A model generated the notes under the pieces. The model worked only from the letters and a program-made list of their open reading frames with translations. It had not been told where the DNA came from and ran no database searches. Position numbers and translations under genes: made by a program. Below, piece after piece: positions 18,401-25,589 of a stretch of 64,000 nucleotides of DNA; position 1 is the stretch's first letter; every line of letters starts with the position of its first letter. This DNA comes from Flavobacteriaceae bacterium PS02337 (GTDB taxonomy: Bacteria > Bacteroidota > Bacteroidia > Flavobacteriales > Flavobacteriaceae): contig JASCOE010000001.1 of the NCBI GenBank assembly GCA_029959285.1, positions 186,001-250,000 of the forward strand, written 5' to 3'.

Positions 18401-18602
18401 CTTTTGCAAATTCAGATAAACTTCCAACAATACGGCTTTTCATTTCATGAACCGCTTTGTTGGTAAAAGTTATCGCTAAAATATTTCGGTATGCATCATT
18501 TTTTGGAGAAGAAAGAATAATCTTTAAATATTCTTTAACCAATGTATATGTCTTTCCTGATCCCGCAGAAGCATCATAAATAGAGAAAGACGGACTTTGC
18601 AT
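15444..18602 (-). CDS. addA: AddA-like UvrD/RecB-type helicase-nuclease
   Basis: 1053 residues from the ATG at 18602 (MQSPSFSIYDASAGSGKT); an upstream ATG at 18683 would add 27 residues with no family support. Superfamily 1A helicase motifs in order: Walker A ASAGSGKT with K17, Ia ITFTNKAVHEMK, II FFIDEFQDTS, III VGDPKQSIYRWRGG, IV LNTNYRS, V RIMTIHKSKGLEFPVV and VI LYVALTRAEEQLYV. The C-terminus carries a nuclease core with KPDRVVFLEN and LLLDYKTG. This is the layout of AddA, the 3'-5' helicase-nuclease that works with AddB on double-strand breaks. Its partner lies two genes downstream. Confidence 0.88.
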   Translation of the reverse strand: MQSPSFSIYDASAGSGKTYTLVKEYLKIILSSPKNDAYRNILAITFTNKAVHEMKSRIVGSLSEFAKDDPSPKAADLMEDLSRDTGLSIIKIKTKSQQIIKHLIHNYAAFDISTIDKFTHKVIRAFAHDLNLPMTFEVTLDTENLLVEAVDAIIAQAGEDETLTKLLIDFTMEKTDDDKSWDVSREILDTGRLVLNENNRNEILHFQDKTIEEFVEIKAKMQTLCKELEKTNEELAVKAIELIDKNGIDLKSFSRGTFPNHLESIRGGKFNPKNKNFHEFDDIAINKTAKDRALIENIIPELLQILKEVYQNFEKRDFYKAFLKNITPLSLLNTVSNELAKIQSEQNILSISEFNAIIHREIQNQPAPFIYERLGERYRNFFIDEFQDTSEMQWQNLIPLIDNSLSGLDDLGNKGTLMIVGDPKQSIYRWRGGKAEQFIELSKDVNPFNNPDKQLKHLNTNYRSYSEVIEFNNAFFKLISAEFSNEDYKDLYENHSFQNTNSKKGGYVDISFLPIVDKNDFADEEEVVEKSDLYVLATLNTIQEVIKQGFEYKDIVVLTRKRDQGIAIANYLTEQGIPLLSSETLMIQNAAEVRLIVHLLRYLNNSANLESKAHFLHFLASNRDLSMPIHDFIALGMSYKLEKEFENCLLTFDVSFSFEDVRKKSLYEAVEIIISKFILPSEGNAYVQFFLDIVLERDIRNQAGVSDFLVFWDKNAEKFSIPSPEGNNAVRIMTIHKSKGLEFPVVIMPFADEDYNRKPKDKLWLDTEEIDLGVPKALVDNSSAVESFGESASAVFNLKKQEELLDNINVLYVALTRAEEQLYVISQSLKAKNDGEYPNNMASFFIKFLINEGIYDEEKLNYEFGNKARLSKVSKTVDLVKTIPIVREVLNPKNIKIAQREALMWGTHQQEAISYGNIVHEILAFVKDKSDIDLAVAKSLENGLITYDQVDQVLQTLREIVNHPEIAICFNGNDTVLNEQTIVQKEGRILKPDRVVFLENNEALLLDYKTGAVNAKYQQQIQEYQDAIEDLGYKVLKKALVYIGAEIEVVNL

Positions 18603-18656
18603 AGTTTGATTTTTTGTATCGTAAAAATAACACAATAATATTGAATGCCAATAATG

Positions 18657-18720
18657 AAAAATTCCAAATTCTAATATCTGCAAACAGTGAATGTCTCAAA
18701 TATTAGAATTTGGAATTTTA
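18657..18720 (-). terminator. Large hairpin, probable lspA terminator
   Basis: A perfect 20-base inverted repeat (AAAATTCCAAATTCTAATAT at 18658-18677 and its complement at 18700-18719) with a 22-base loop and a T run on the minus strand. It belongs to a group of AATTCCAAATT hairpins also seen at 30476 and 45560. Confidence 0.75.
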
Positions 18721-18734
18721 TTATTTTGAATTAA

Positions 18735-19334
18735 TTATCCGTGTTTTGGAAATGCTCTTTTATTAAAAACCAAAAGTATACCTACTCCTGTAGAAATTGC
18801 CACATCGGCAACATTGAAGATTGCATTGAAAAAAGCAAAATGGTTTCCTCCAAAAATCGGAAGCCACGTTGGTAGATTTCCTTCCCAAATAGGAAAATAG
18901 AACATATCGACAACCAAACCATGAAACCAAGTTCCGTAAGGTTCAGGAGAAAAAATAGTTGCCAAATTATGAGTACTGTCATCAAAAATAACTCCGTAGA
19001 AAACAGAATCGATAATATTTCCAGCTGCACCAGCAAAAATTAAAGCTATTGCCACTATTAAATAATTCGAATAACGCTTTTTAACAGAATCTGCAAGCCA
19101 CCATCCGATTCCGAATACAGCAAAAATTCTAAAAACAGTCAAAATCAATTTTCCGTATTCTCCAGGAATCTTTGTTCCCCAAGCCATTCCTTCATTTTCA
19201 ATAAAATGAATTTTAAACCAATCAAAAACAACATACTCATCTCCAAGAATGAAATTTGTTTTGACATAAATTTTAGAAAGCTGATCAACAATTAAAACTA
19301 AGAATATAAGGAAATACGCTTTTCGTAATGACAT
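18735..19334 (-). CDS. lspA: Lipoprotein signal peptidase (signal peptidase II)
   Basis: 199 residues with four hydrophobic segments. It is the inner-membrane aspartyl protease that cleaves prolipoproteins at the lipobox Cys. The two catalytic aspartates are D109 in GNIIDS and D177 in FNVADVAIS. The N-terminal VDQLSKIYV and ENEGMAWG are also family words. It is about 30 residues longer than the E. coli enzyme, mainly through a loop near 113-165, as in other Bacteroidota. A TATTTTTG box at 19354-19361 (minus strand) lies 20 bases upstream, just beyond the terminator of the preceding gene. Confidence 0.94.
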   Translation of the reverse strand: MSLRKAYFLIFLVLIVDQLSKIYVKTNFILGDEYVVFDWFKIHFIENEGMAWGTKIPGEYGKLILTVFRIFAVFGIGWWLADSVKKRYSNYLIVAIALIFAGAAGNIIDSVFYGVIFDDSTHNLATIFSPEPYGTWFHGLVVDMFYFPIWEGNLPTWLPIFGGNHFAFFNAIFNVADVAISTGVGILLVFNKRAFPKHG

Positions 19335-19353
19335 TTTATAAATTTTTGATGGG

Positions 19354-19361
19354 CAAAAATA
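19354..19361 (-). promoter_or_regulatory. Promoter -7 box of lspA
   Basis: TATTTTTG followed by CCC on the minus strand, 20 bases before the start codon. Confidence 0.5.
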
Positions 19362-19372
19362 GCAATTTAATC

Positions 19373-19398
19373 AAAAAAAACGCTCCTAATGGAGCGTT
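19373..19398 (-). terminator. Terminator of the small gene at 19455-19670
   Basis: A perfect eight-base stem, AACGCTCC and GGAGCGTT, with a four-base loop, followed on the minus strand by eight T. Confidence 0.9.
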
Positions 19399-19454
19399 AA
19401 TTGTTTTCTAATAAACTAAACTAAGTTTAAGCGCTAATCTAAACCCGATAAAGT

Positions 19455-19670
19455 TTATTTTTTTACTGGGACACTTGCTGGTTTTTTTGGACTGTCGGAG
19501 AAAAAATCAGAAATCGATTTAAAAATTCCTTTACTTTCTTTTCCGGCAGCCAATTTCTTCGCTTCACCCTTTTTAACGTCGGCTTTAAACTTAATGCGCA
19601 GTTTTTCAAAATCTTTCATTCTACGTTCTACGTCAGAGTTTACTTCTTTGAATTTCAGTACTTTAGCCAT
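19455..19670 (-). CDS. Small basic protein, divergent partner of Roadblock module 2
   Basis: 71 residues, very rich in Lys, with no membrane segment. A charged helical first half (SDVERRMKDFEKLRIKFK) leads to KESKGIFKSISDFFSDS, which can form an amphipathic helix, then a Pro/Lys tail. It has its own terminator. It resembles the 47-residue protein at 8658-8801 in MK-x-F-x-x-x-RI and KG-x-FK-x-I and sits in the same divergent position beside a Roadblock pair. I infer homology and a shared role with the Roadblock proteins; the biochemical function is unknown. Confidence 0.7.
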   Translation of the reverse strand: MAKVLKFKEVNSDVERRMKDFEKLRIKFKADVKKGEAKKLAAGKESKGIFKSISDFFSDSPKKPASVPVKK

Positions 19671-19741
19671 AATGTAAGTTTTTTACAGTAAATAATTTAA
19701 ATTATTAATGATTTGGTATTACAATGATACATAATTTAATT

Positions 19742-19749
19742 TATATTTG
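19742..19749 (+). promoter_or_regulatory. Possible promoter box of Roadblock module 2
   Basis: TATATTTG matches TAnnTTTG. It would leave a leader of nearly 100 bases before the ATG at 19852, longer than for module 1. Confidence 0.45.
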
Positions 19750-19851
19750 TTAATGAAAATTAACACTTGTTTAGACATATTCAAAATTAATTTTCAAAAA
19801 TAAATCCAAAACAAACTGAAATTAACAATTCCCCCGAAATCCTACAAAATC

Positions 19852-20208
19852 ATGAATGAAATTACTACTACACTAAATGACTTTCTAGTCAGCACAAAAT
19901 CTACTGCTGCTTTAATTTTAAATGGTAAAGGAAAACTAATCACTTCCTTAAACTTAGATTACGGAGACAGCATTGCAGCCATGAGTGCAGCAATTTTATC
20001 AATGAGCGAAAAATTCTTGATCGATTTAGAAAAAGGCTCTTTGAAGCAACTTTACCTAAAAAGTGCAGAAGGCGTTATTGTTGGAAACAAAATTAGCGGT
20101 TCCAATTTTATTGTTGCTTTTTCTCGAGAAGGAAGCAATCTAGCCTTGTTGATGCGTTCTACAGAAGAAGTATCTGCAGAATTGAGCAAAAATTCCTTAC
20201 TGAAATAA
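19852..20208 (+). CDS. Roadblock/LC7-domain protein, first gene of module 2
   Basis: 118 residues with a Roadblock pattern: strand TAALILNGKGKLITSLNLDY, helix SIAAMSAAILSMSEKFLIDL, strands LKQLYLKSAEGVIVGNK and NFIVAFSREGSNLALLMRST. It is the paralogue of 8047-8367, longer at the C-terminus and closer to the family consensus. The partner gene follows after 37 bases. Roadblock proteins regulate small GTPases or serve as dimerisation platforms; no GTPase gene is near. The module lies between the DksA-like gene and lspA. Confidence 0.8.
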   Translation: MNEITTTLNDFLVSTKSTAALILNGKGKLITSLNLDYGDSIAAMSAAILSMSEKFLIDLEKGSLKQLYLKSAEGVIVGNKISGSNFIVAFSREGSNLALLMRSTEEVSAELSKNSLLK

Positions 20209-20245
20209 AAAATAAATTCTATTAACAAACAAACCCAAATGACCT

Positions 20246-20626
20246 ATGAGCAATGATTTTTTAAACGTGTTTTTAAATGAAATGAAAACAAACGTAAACG
20301 GCTTTATCGCTGTCGCTGTAACAGAAATTGAATCTGGATTAAGTTTTGGAAACTTAACTATTGACCCTTCTTTTGACCCAGAATTAGCTGCTGCTTATAA
20401 CTTAGAAGTTGTAAAAGCAAAATTAAGCGCCGTAAAAGCCTTAAACTTAAACCAGGATATTGAAGATATTTTGATTACACTTTCGAATCAAATTCACATT
20501 ATCGACATTTCTCCAAACAAAAAATTCATGATCTACCTAGCTGCAGATGCTTCAAAAGCAAACTTAGGTATGACTAGAGCTATTTTAAGAAAGCACAAAG
20601 CTGACGTCGAAAAAAATCTAGCGTAA
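20246..20626 (+). CDS. Roadblock/LC7-domain protein, second gene of module 2
   Basis: 126 residues, paralogue of 7650-8024 by simple inspection: both read VNGFIAV, then FDPELA, YNLEVVKAKL, DILITL, QIHIID, and K-ANLG-TRA. The Roadblock fold covers residues 15-118. Conservation between copies is much higher for this second gene than for the first, which suggests that it carries the shared surface while the first partner has specialised. It ends just before a strong terminator, so the pair forms one short transcript. Confidence 0.85.
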   Translation: MSNDFLNVFLNEMKTNVNGFIAVAVTEIESGLSFGNLTIDPSFDPELAAAYNLEVVKAKLSAVKALNLNQDIEDILITLSNQIHIIDISPNKKFMIYLAADASKANLGMTRAILRKHKADVEKNLA

Positions 20627-20650
20627 TCATTCGCAAATTTCACCAAATAG

Positions 20651-20678
20651 AAACCGCTTTAATAAGGCGGTTTTTTTT
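20651..20678 (+). terminator. Terminator of Roadblock module 2
   Basis: AAACCGC pairs with GCGGTTT across a short loop and is followed by a run of eight T. Confidence 0.85.
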
Positions 20679-20831
20679 ATTCAAAATCTTTCAAAAACCT
20701 CAGTTAATCAATTGTTTCGGTTCTTACAAAAAAATCAATTTCTACTTAAAGCTTATTTTAACTAATTATAAATAATTTCTTTCAAAGAAGAAAACTAACA
20801 ATACCAACTAAAACGGTTAAACATTAAACAA

Positions 20832-20862
20832 AAAAAATGCACTCTTTTTAGAGTGCATTTTT
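20832..20862 (-). terminator. Terminator of the ileS-dksA-like unit
   Basis: AAATGCACTCT and AGAGTGCATTT form an 11-base stem with a TTTT loop. A run of A on the left gives a T run on the minus strand. Confidence 0.88.
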
Positions 20863-20884
20863 CATTTAGATATCTTTTGTGAAT

Positions 20885-21265
20885 TTATCTTTGCAAGTTT
20901 TTAGCTTCGATACTCATTGTTGCATGAGGAACGATTTTAAGCCTTTCTTTGCTAATTAATTTACCTGTTACTTTGCAAATACCATATGTTTTATTTTCAA
21001 CACGGAATAAAGCGTTTTTCAAGTCACGAATAAACTTCTCTTGTCTAATAGCCAATTGAGAGTTTGCTTCTTTAGACATTGTTTCACTTCCTTCTTCAAA
21101 AGCTTTGAAAGTTGGAGATGTATCGTCTGTTCCGTTATTTAAATCGTTCATATAAGCACTTTTGATCAAATCAAGATCTGCTTGCGCTTTTTGTATTTTT
21201 GCTTGAATTATCTCTTTGAACTCTGCTAAGTCAGCATCAGAGTACCTTGTAATTTCATCTATCAT
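20885..21265 (-). CDS. TraR/DksA-family protein without zinc cysteines
   Basis: 126 residues with a long coiled-coil-like N-terminal half (about 10-85, Glu/Lys/Ala rich) and the DksA C-terminal motif YGICKVTGKLISKERLKIVP. DksA enters the secondary channel of RNA polymerase and with ppGpp resets transcription. The usual four-Cys zinc site is reduced to one Cys here, and the other positions are T, H and A (PHAT). From memory this loss is usual for the Bacteroidota branch, so it is probably functional. It starts seven bases after the ileS stop and must be co-transcribed with it. Confidence 0.85.
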   Translation of the reverse strand: MIDEITRYSDADLAEFKEIIQAKIQKAQADLDLIKSAYMNDLNNGTDDTSPTFKAFEEGSETMSKEANSQLAIRQEKFIRDLKNALFRVENKTYGICKVTGKLISKERLKIVPHATMSIEAKNLQR

Positions 21266-21272
21266 TTTCTAA

Positions 21273-24200
21273 CTATTTTGAAATTAATATAATGGTTTTA
21301 ATGTCATCAAACTCAATTTCTGTGCCGTTTTCTAAAACGTCAACAAAAACCAGTTCATCTGTTAATGTTTCAGACTTAATATAGTCCTCATTTTTCGAAA
21401 CAGCATCTTCTAAAATACCGTCTCTTTTTATTTGTACCTTAATCTTATCAGTAACTTCAAATCCTGAATCTTTACGGATATTCTGAATTCTGTTTACTAA
21501 TTCTCTCGCGATACCTTCATTTTTTAATTCTTCAGATATTGTAATGTCAAGCGCAACTGTAATTCCGTTTGAATTTGCAACTAGCCAACCTTCGATATCT
21601 TGCGATGTTATTTCGACGTCTTCTAAGGATAAAGTTACATTATTTCCAGAAATAACAATATCTAGCGTTCCTTGCTTATCTAACTGATTAATTTGCTCCG
21701 CAGAAAAACCTTGTATCTCCTTAGAAATCAATCCCATATCTTTTCCAAAACGTGGTCCAAGAGCTTTAAAATTAGGCTTTATCTGTTTCACTAAAATACC
21801 AGAAGCATCGTCTAAAAGTTCGATTTCTTTCACGTTTACTTCGGCTTTTACAAGATCAGAAATCGCTTCAATTTCAGCTCTCTGATTCTCGTCAAGTACT
21901 GGAATCATTACCTTTTGCAGTGGCTGACGAACTTTAATCATCTCCTTTTTACGTAGTGATAAAACTAGAGAAGATATGGTTTGCGCTTTCTGCATTTTGC
22001 TTTCCAACGTTTTATTAACAAAGTTTTCGACAAATTTCGGGAATTCAGCCAAGTGAACACTAGCAAAATCCTCGGTTCCCGTAGAAACTGTCAAATCTCT
22101 GTACAATTTATCCATAAAAAATGGAGCTACCGGAGCGCTCAATTTACTGATTGTAAACAAACAAGTATAAAGCGTTTGGTAAGCTGCAATTTTATCATGA
22201 GCGTATTCACCTTTCCAGAAACGACGACGGCATAAACGAACGTACCAGTTACTTAAGTTTTCCTGAACGAATTCAGAAATAGCTCTTGTCGCTTTTGTTG
22301 GCTCGTAATCTTCGTAACATTCGTCAACAAACTTCACTAAAGTATTCAACTCAGAAATAATCCATTGATCGATTTCTGGTCTTTCGTTTAACGGAATTTC
22401 GGCTTCAGTATATTTAAATCCGTCGATGTTTGCATATAACGAGAAGAACGAATATGTATTGTAAAGTGTTCCGAAGAATTTACGGCGAACTTCAGCAATT
22501 CCTTCAAGGTCAAACTTCAAGTTATCCCACGGATTTGCATTCATAATCATGTACCAACGTGTGGCATCAGGACCGAATTCTTCAATGGTTTTAAACGGGT
22601 CTATAGTATTTCCTTTACTCTTAGACATTTTAATTCCATTTTTATCTAAAACCAAACCGTTAGAAACTACGTTTTTATATGCTACTTTATCAAAAACTAA
22701 AGTTCCGATTGCGTGCAATGTATAAAACCATCCACGAGTTTGATCTACTCCTTCTGCAATGAAATTTGCAGGGAAATCTTTATTCTCATCAATTTTATCT
22801 TGATTTTCAAAAGGATAATGCCATTGCGCATAAGGCATTGCTCCAGAATCGAACCAAACGTCAATTAAATCACTTTCGCGTTTCATTGGCTGGCCTGAAG
22901 CCGAAACCAAAGTAATTTGATCGACTACATTCTTGTGCAAATCAATTAAATCATAATTTGATTCAGACATGTTTCCGATTTCGAAACCTTTAAATGGGTT
23001 TTCTTTTTGAAAACCAGCTTCGATAGATCTCTCGATCGCATTGTACAATTCTTCAACAGAACCAATAAGAACTTCTTCTTTTTTATCTTCAGTTCTCCAA
23101 ATTGGCAACGGAATTCCCCAATATCTAGAACGAGATAAGTTCCAGTCGTTGGCATTTTTAAGCCAGTTTCCAAAACGTCCTTCACCAGTAGATTTAGGTT
23201 TCCAATTGATAGTTTCGTTCAGGTCGAACATTCTATCTTTTACATCGGTTACTTTGATGAACCATGAATCTAGGGGATAATATAACAACGGCTCGTCGGT
23301 TCTCCAGCTGTGTGGATAACTGTGCACGTATTTTTCAACTTTAAAAGCTTTATTTTCTTCTTTAAGACGAATAGCGATTTCAACATCTACAGATTTCTCT
23401 GGAGCTTGTCCTGCATCGTAATATTCGTTTTTAACGTATTTCCCAGCTAAATCTCCTAAATGAGAAGTAAATTTTCCTTGTAAATCTACTAATGGAACTG
23501 CATTTCCTTCTTCATCCAAAACCAACATTGGTGGAACTTCCGGTTTTGCTTCTTTTGCAACTTTAGCATCATCTGCTCCAAAAGTCGGCGCTGTATGCAC
23601 AACTCCTGTTCCATCTTCTGTTGTAACGAAATCTCCGGCGATTACTCTAAATGCATTTTCAGCATTTTGATATGGCAATACATAAGGCAATAATTGCTCG
23701 TAACGGATTTCTACCAAATCTGCTCCTTTTGCTTCTGCTAAAATTTTGTACGGAAGTTTTTTATCTCCGTTTTTCACATTGTCAAAATCAGCATCATCTT
23801 CACTTAAGAAAAATCCTTTTCCGAATTGTTTCCCAACTAAGTTTTTAGCCAAAACAACATTGATTGGCTCAAAAGTATATTGATTGAAAGTTTTAACTAA
23901 AACATAATCGATTTTTGGACCAACTGTTAAAGCTGTATTTGACGGAAGCGTCCAAGGCGTTGTCGTCCAAGCTAAAATGTGAATATTTCCAAAACCTTGT
24001 AAAAAGCTTGGAAGCGTTTCTGGCAAAGTTTTGAATTGTGCTACAATTGTAGTATCTGTAACATCACGATAAGCTCCAGGCTGATTTACTTCGTGAGAAG
24101 ACAATCCTGTTCCTGCTTTTGGAGAATACGGCTGAATCGTATAACCTTTGTACAACAAACCTTTATCGTAGATTTGTTTCAAAAGCCACCAAACCGATTC

Positions 24201-24674
24201 CATATATTTTGGTTTATAAGTTACATATGGATCTTCCATATCAACCCAATATCCCATTTTTTCGGTCAAATCATTCCATACGTCAGTATAACGCATAACG
24301 GTTTTTTTACACGCTTCGTTATATTCTTCGATAGAAATCGTTTTGCCAATATCTTCTTTTGTAATTCCTAATTCTTTTTCAGTACCCAATTCTACAGGCA
24401 AACCGTGAGTATCCCAACCGGCTTTTCTCTTAACCTGAAAACCTTTTTGAGTTTTATATCTGCAAAAAATATCTTTAATCGCACGCGCCATCACGTGGTG
24501 AATTCCTGGTAATCCGTTTGCTGAAGGCGGACCTTCAAAAAATACGAAAGGCTCAGCACCTTCGCGAGTTGTAACACTCTTTTCAAATATATTTTCTTTC
24601 TTCCAAAAATCAAGAACTTCAGTAGCTATAGTTGGCAAGTCAAGTCCTTTGTATTCAGTAAATTTTGTACTCAT
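21273..24674 (-). CDS. ileS: Isoleucine--tRNA ligase, eukaryote-like type
   Basis: 1133 residues, longer than the E. coli enzyme (938). It charges tRNA-Ile in the cytoplasm. The class I signatures are GLPGIHH at 54-60 (HIGH) and KMSKS starting at K682. WTTTPWTLPSNTAL in the editing domain and WFDSGAMPYAQ are typical. The size, the PPSANGLPG opening and the C-terminal extension fit the eukaryote-like IleRS group (IleS2 type), which includes enzymes tolerant of mupirocin; tolerance here is inference. The DksA-like gene follows by seven bases. Confidence 0.96.
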   Translation of the reverse strand: MSTKFTEYKGLDLPTIATEVLDFWKKENIFEKSVTTREGAEPFVFFEGPPSANGLPGIHHVMARAIKDIFCRYKTQKGFQVKRKAGWDTHGLPVELGTEKELGITKEDIGKTISIEEYNEACKKTVMRYTDVWNDLTEKMGYWVDMEDPYVTYKPKYMESVWWLLKQIYDKGLLYKGYTIQPYSPKAGTGLSSHEVNQPGAYRDVTDTTIVAQFKTLPETLPSFLQGFGNIHILAWTTTPWTLPSNTALTVGPKIDYVLVKTFNQYTFEPINVVLAKNLVGKQFGKGFFLSEDDADFDNVKNGDKKLPYKILAEAKGADLVEIRYEQLLPYVLPYQNAENAFRVIAGDFVTTEDGTGVVHTAPTFGADDAKVAKEAKPEVPPMLVLDEEGNAVPLVDLQGKFTSHLGDLAGKYVKNEYYDAGQAPEKSVDVEIAIRLKEENKAFKVEKYVHSYPHSWRTDEPLLYYPLDSWFIKVTDVKDRMFDLNETINWKPKSTGEGRFGNWLKNANDWNLSRSRYWGIPLPIWRTEDKKEEVLIGSVEELYNAIERSIEAGFQKENPFKGFEIGNMSESNYDLIDLHKNVVDQITLVSASGQPMKRESDLIDVWFDSGAMPYAQWHYPFENQDKIDENKDFPANFIAEGVDQTRGWFYTLHAIGTLVFDKVAYKNVVSNGLVLDKNGIKMSKSKGNTIDPFKTIEEFGPDATRWYMIMNANPWDNLKFDLEGIAEVRRKFFGTLYNTYSFFSLYANIDGFKYTEAEIPLNERPEIDQWIISELNTLVKFVDECYEDYEPTKATRAISEFVQENLSNWYVRLCRRRFWKGEYAHDKIAAYQTLYTCLFTISKLSAPVAPFFMDKLYRDLTVSTGTEDFASVHLAEFPKFVENFVNKTLESKMQKAQTISSLVLSLRKKEMIKVRQPLQKVMIPVLDENQRAEIEAISDLVKAEVNVKEIELLDDASGILVKQIKPNFKALGPRFGKDMGLISKEIQGFSAEQINQLDKQGTLDIVISGNNVTLSLEDVEITSQDIEGWLVANSNGITVALDITISEELKNEGIARELVNRIQNIRKDSGFEVTDKIKVQIKRDGILEDAVSKNEDYIKSETLTDELVFVDVLENGTEIEFDDIKTIILISK

Positions 24675-24804
24675 TTTATCCTTTTCTTAAACGAGGTGCG
24701 AAAGTAAGGAATTTTGAGGAAAATAGATAAAAGATGAAGGAAAAAAGACCGATTTCAGGAAATTTCGAGTAGATTCCGCAATAATTATTGGGCTTTAGAT
24801 TGAT

Positions 24805-25518
24805 TTAAGAGAAAACTTCTTTTAAAATCTCCAAAGATTTAGGTTTTTTGAATCCGTCCAAATGCAAACTGTAGTAATCTATTAAAATTTTTAGAAGGAT
24901 TTGTCTTTCTACAACGTGAAAGATTTTTTGATCGTTATCGAATTTTAAATCTATTAATTTTTTAAACAGATTGGTTTCGTGTTCCGAAAGTATACTTGCG
25001 CCTTGAAAAAGCGTAAAGACACCTTCATTCATTTCAAAATGAGGCAAATCAATTTCTGAAAGATCTGGATAAAAACCTAGATATTTTGTAATTTCCAAAA
25101 GTAGAATTAAATGAAAATTAGAAATTTCATCATGATGATCCAGCCAAGTCAATGCTGTTTCTAAAAAAACAAAAAGCGGTTCGTTTTTTTCTTCTTCTTG
25201 AATCGAATAATGAAGCATTTCTGAAAGAAACATGACCATTGTACTTTTTACAATATCAGTATGAATGCTCTGAAACGGAACTGCACTTTTTATTTCTTTG
25301 AAATTTTCTAAAGTTCCTTTATTCTTATGAACGGCTTCAATTTCTAAAATCGAAAACGGCTGAAAATAAGCAATCTTCTGACTTGCTTTTCGACTCGAAA
25401 AAGCATCGCGTACAAAATAAGATTTCAGTCCGCTAGAAAGTGTAAAGCATTTTACAATCAAGCTTTTTTCCTGAAATTTTAAAGAAGAGATTACTATGGC
25501 TTTGGTTTTAACGAGCAA
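24805..25518 (-). CDS. recO: DNA repair protein RecO
   Basis: 237 residues, the family length. An N-terminal OB fold (MLVKTKAIVISSLKFQEKSL) is followed by a helical domain with few conserved polar residues. RecO with RecR loads RecA onto SSB-coated DNA in gap repair. The zinc-finger cysteines of some RecO proteins are missing, as is common in this phylum. porZ is encoded upstream on the same strand, 71 bases away; the spacer contains iterated TTTCAGG and GAAAACTGAG words. Confidence 0.85.
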   Translation of the reverse strand: MLVKTKAIVISSLKFQEKSLIVKCFTLSSGLKSYFVRDAFSSRKASQKIAYFQPFSILEIEAVHKNKGTLENFKEIKSAVPFQSIHTDIVKSTMVMFLSEMLHYSIQEEEKNEPLFVFLETALTWLDHHDEISNFHLILLLEITKYLGFYPDLSEIDLPHFEMNEGVFTLFQGASILSEHETNLFKKLIDLKFDNDQKIFHVVERQILLKILIDYYSLHLDGFKKPKSLEILKEVFS

Positions 25519-25589
25519 AATTTTTGTTTTTTTGTTTCAGGTTTCAGGTTTCAAGTTTGAGACTGAAAACTGAGACCGAGACTGATTAC

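Noticed and set aside
18603-18683. 27-residue N-terminal extension of AddA
   Set aside because: It overlaps the lspA terminator hairpin, and Walker A sits at the usual distance from the ATG at 18602.
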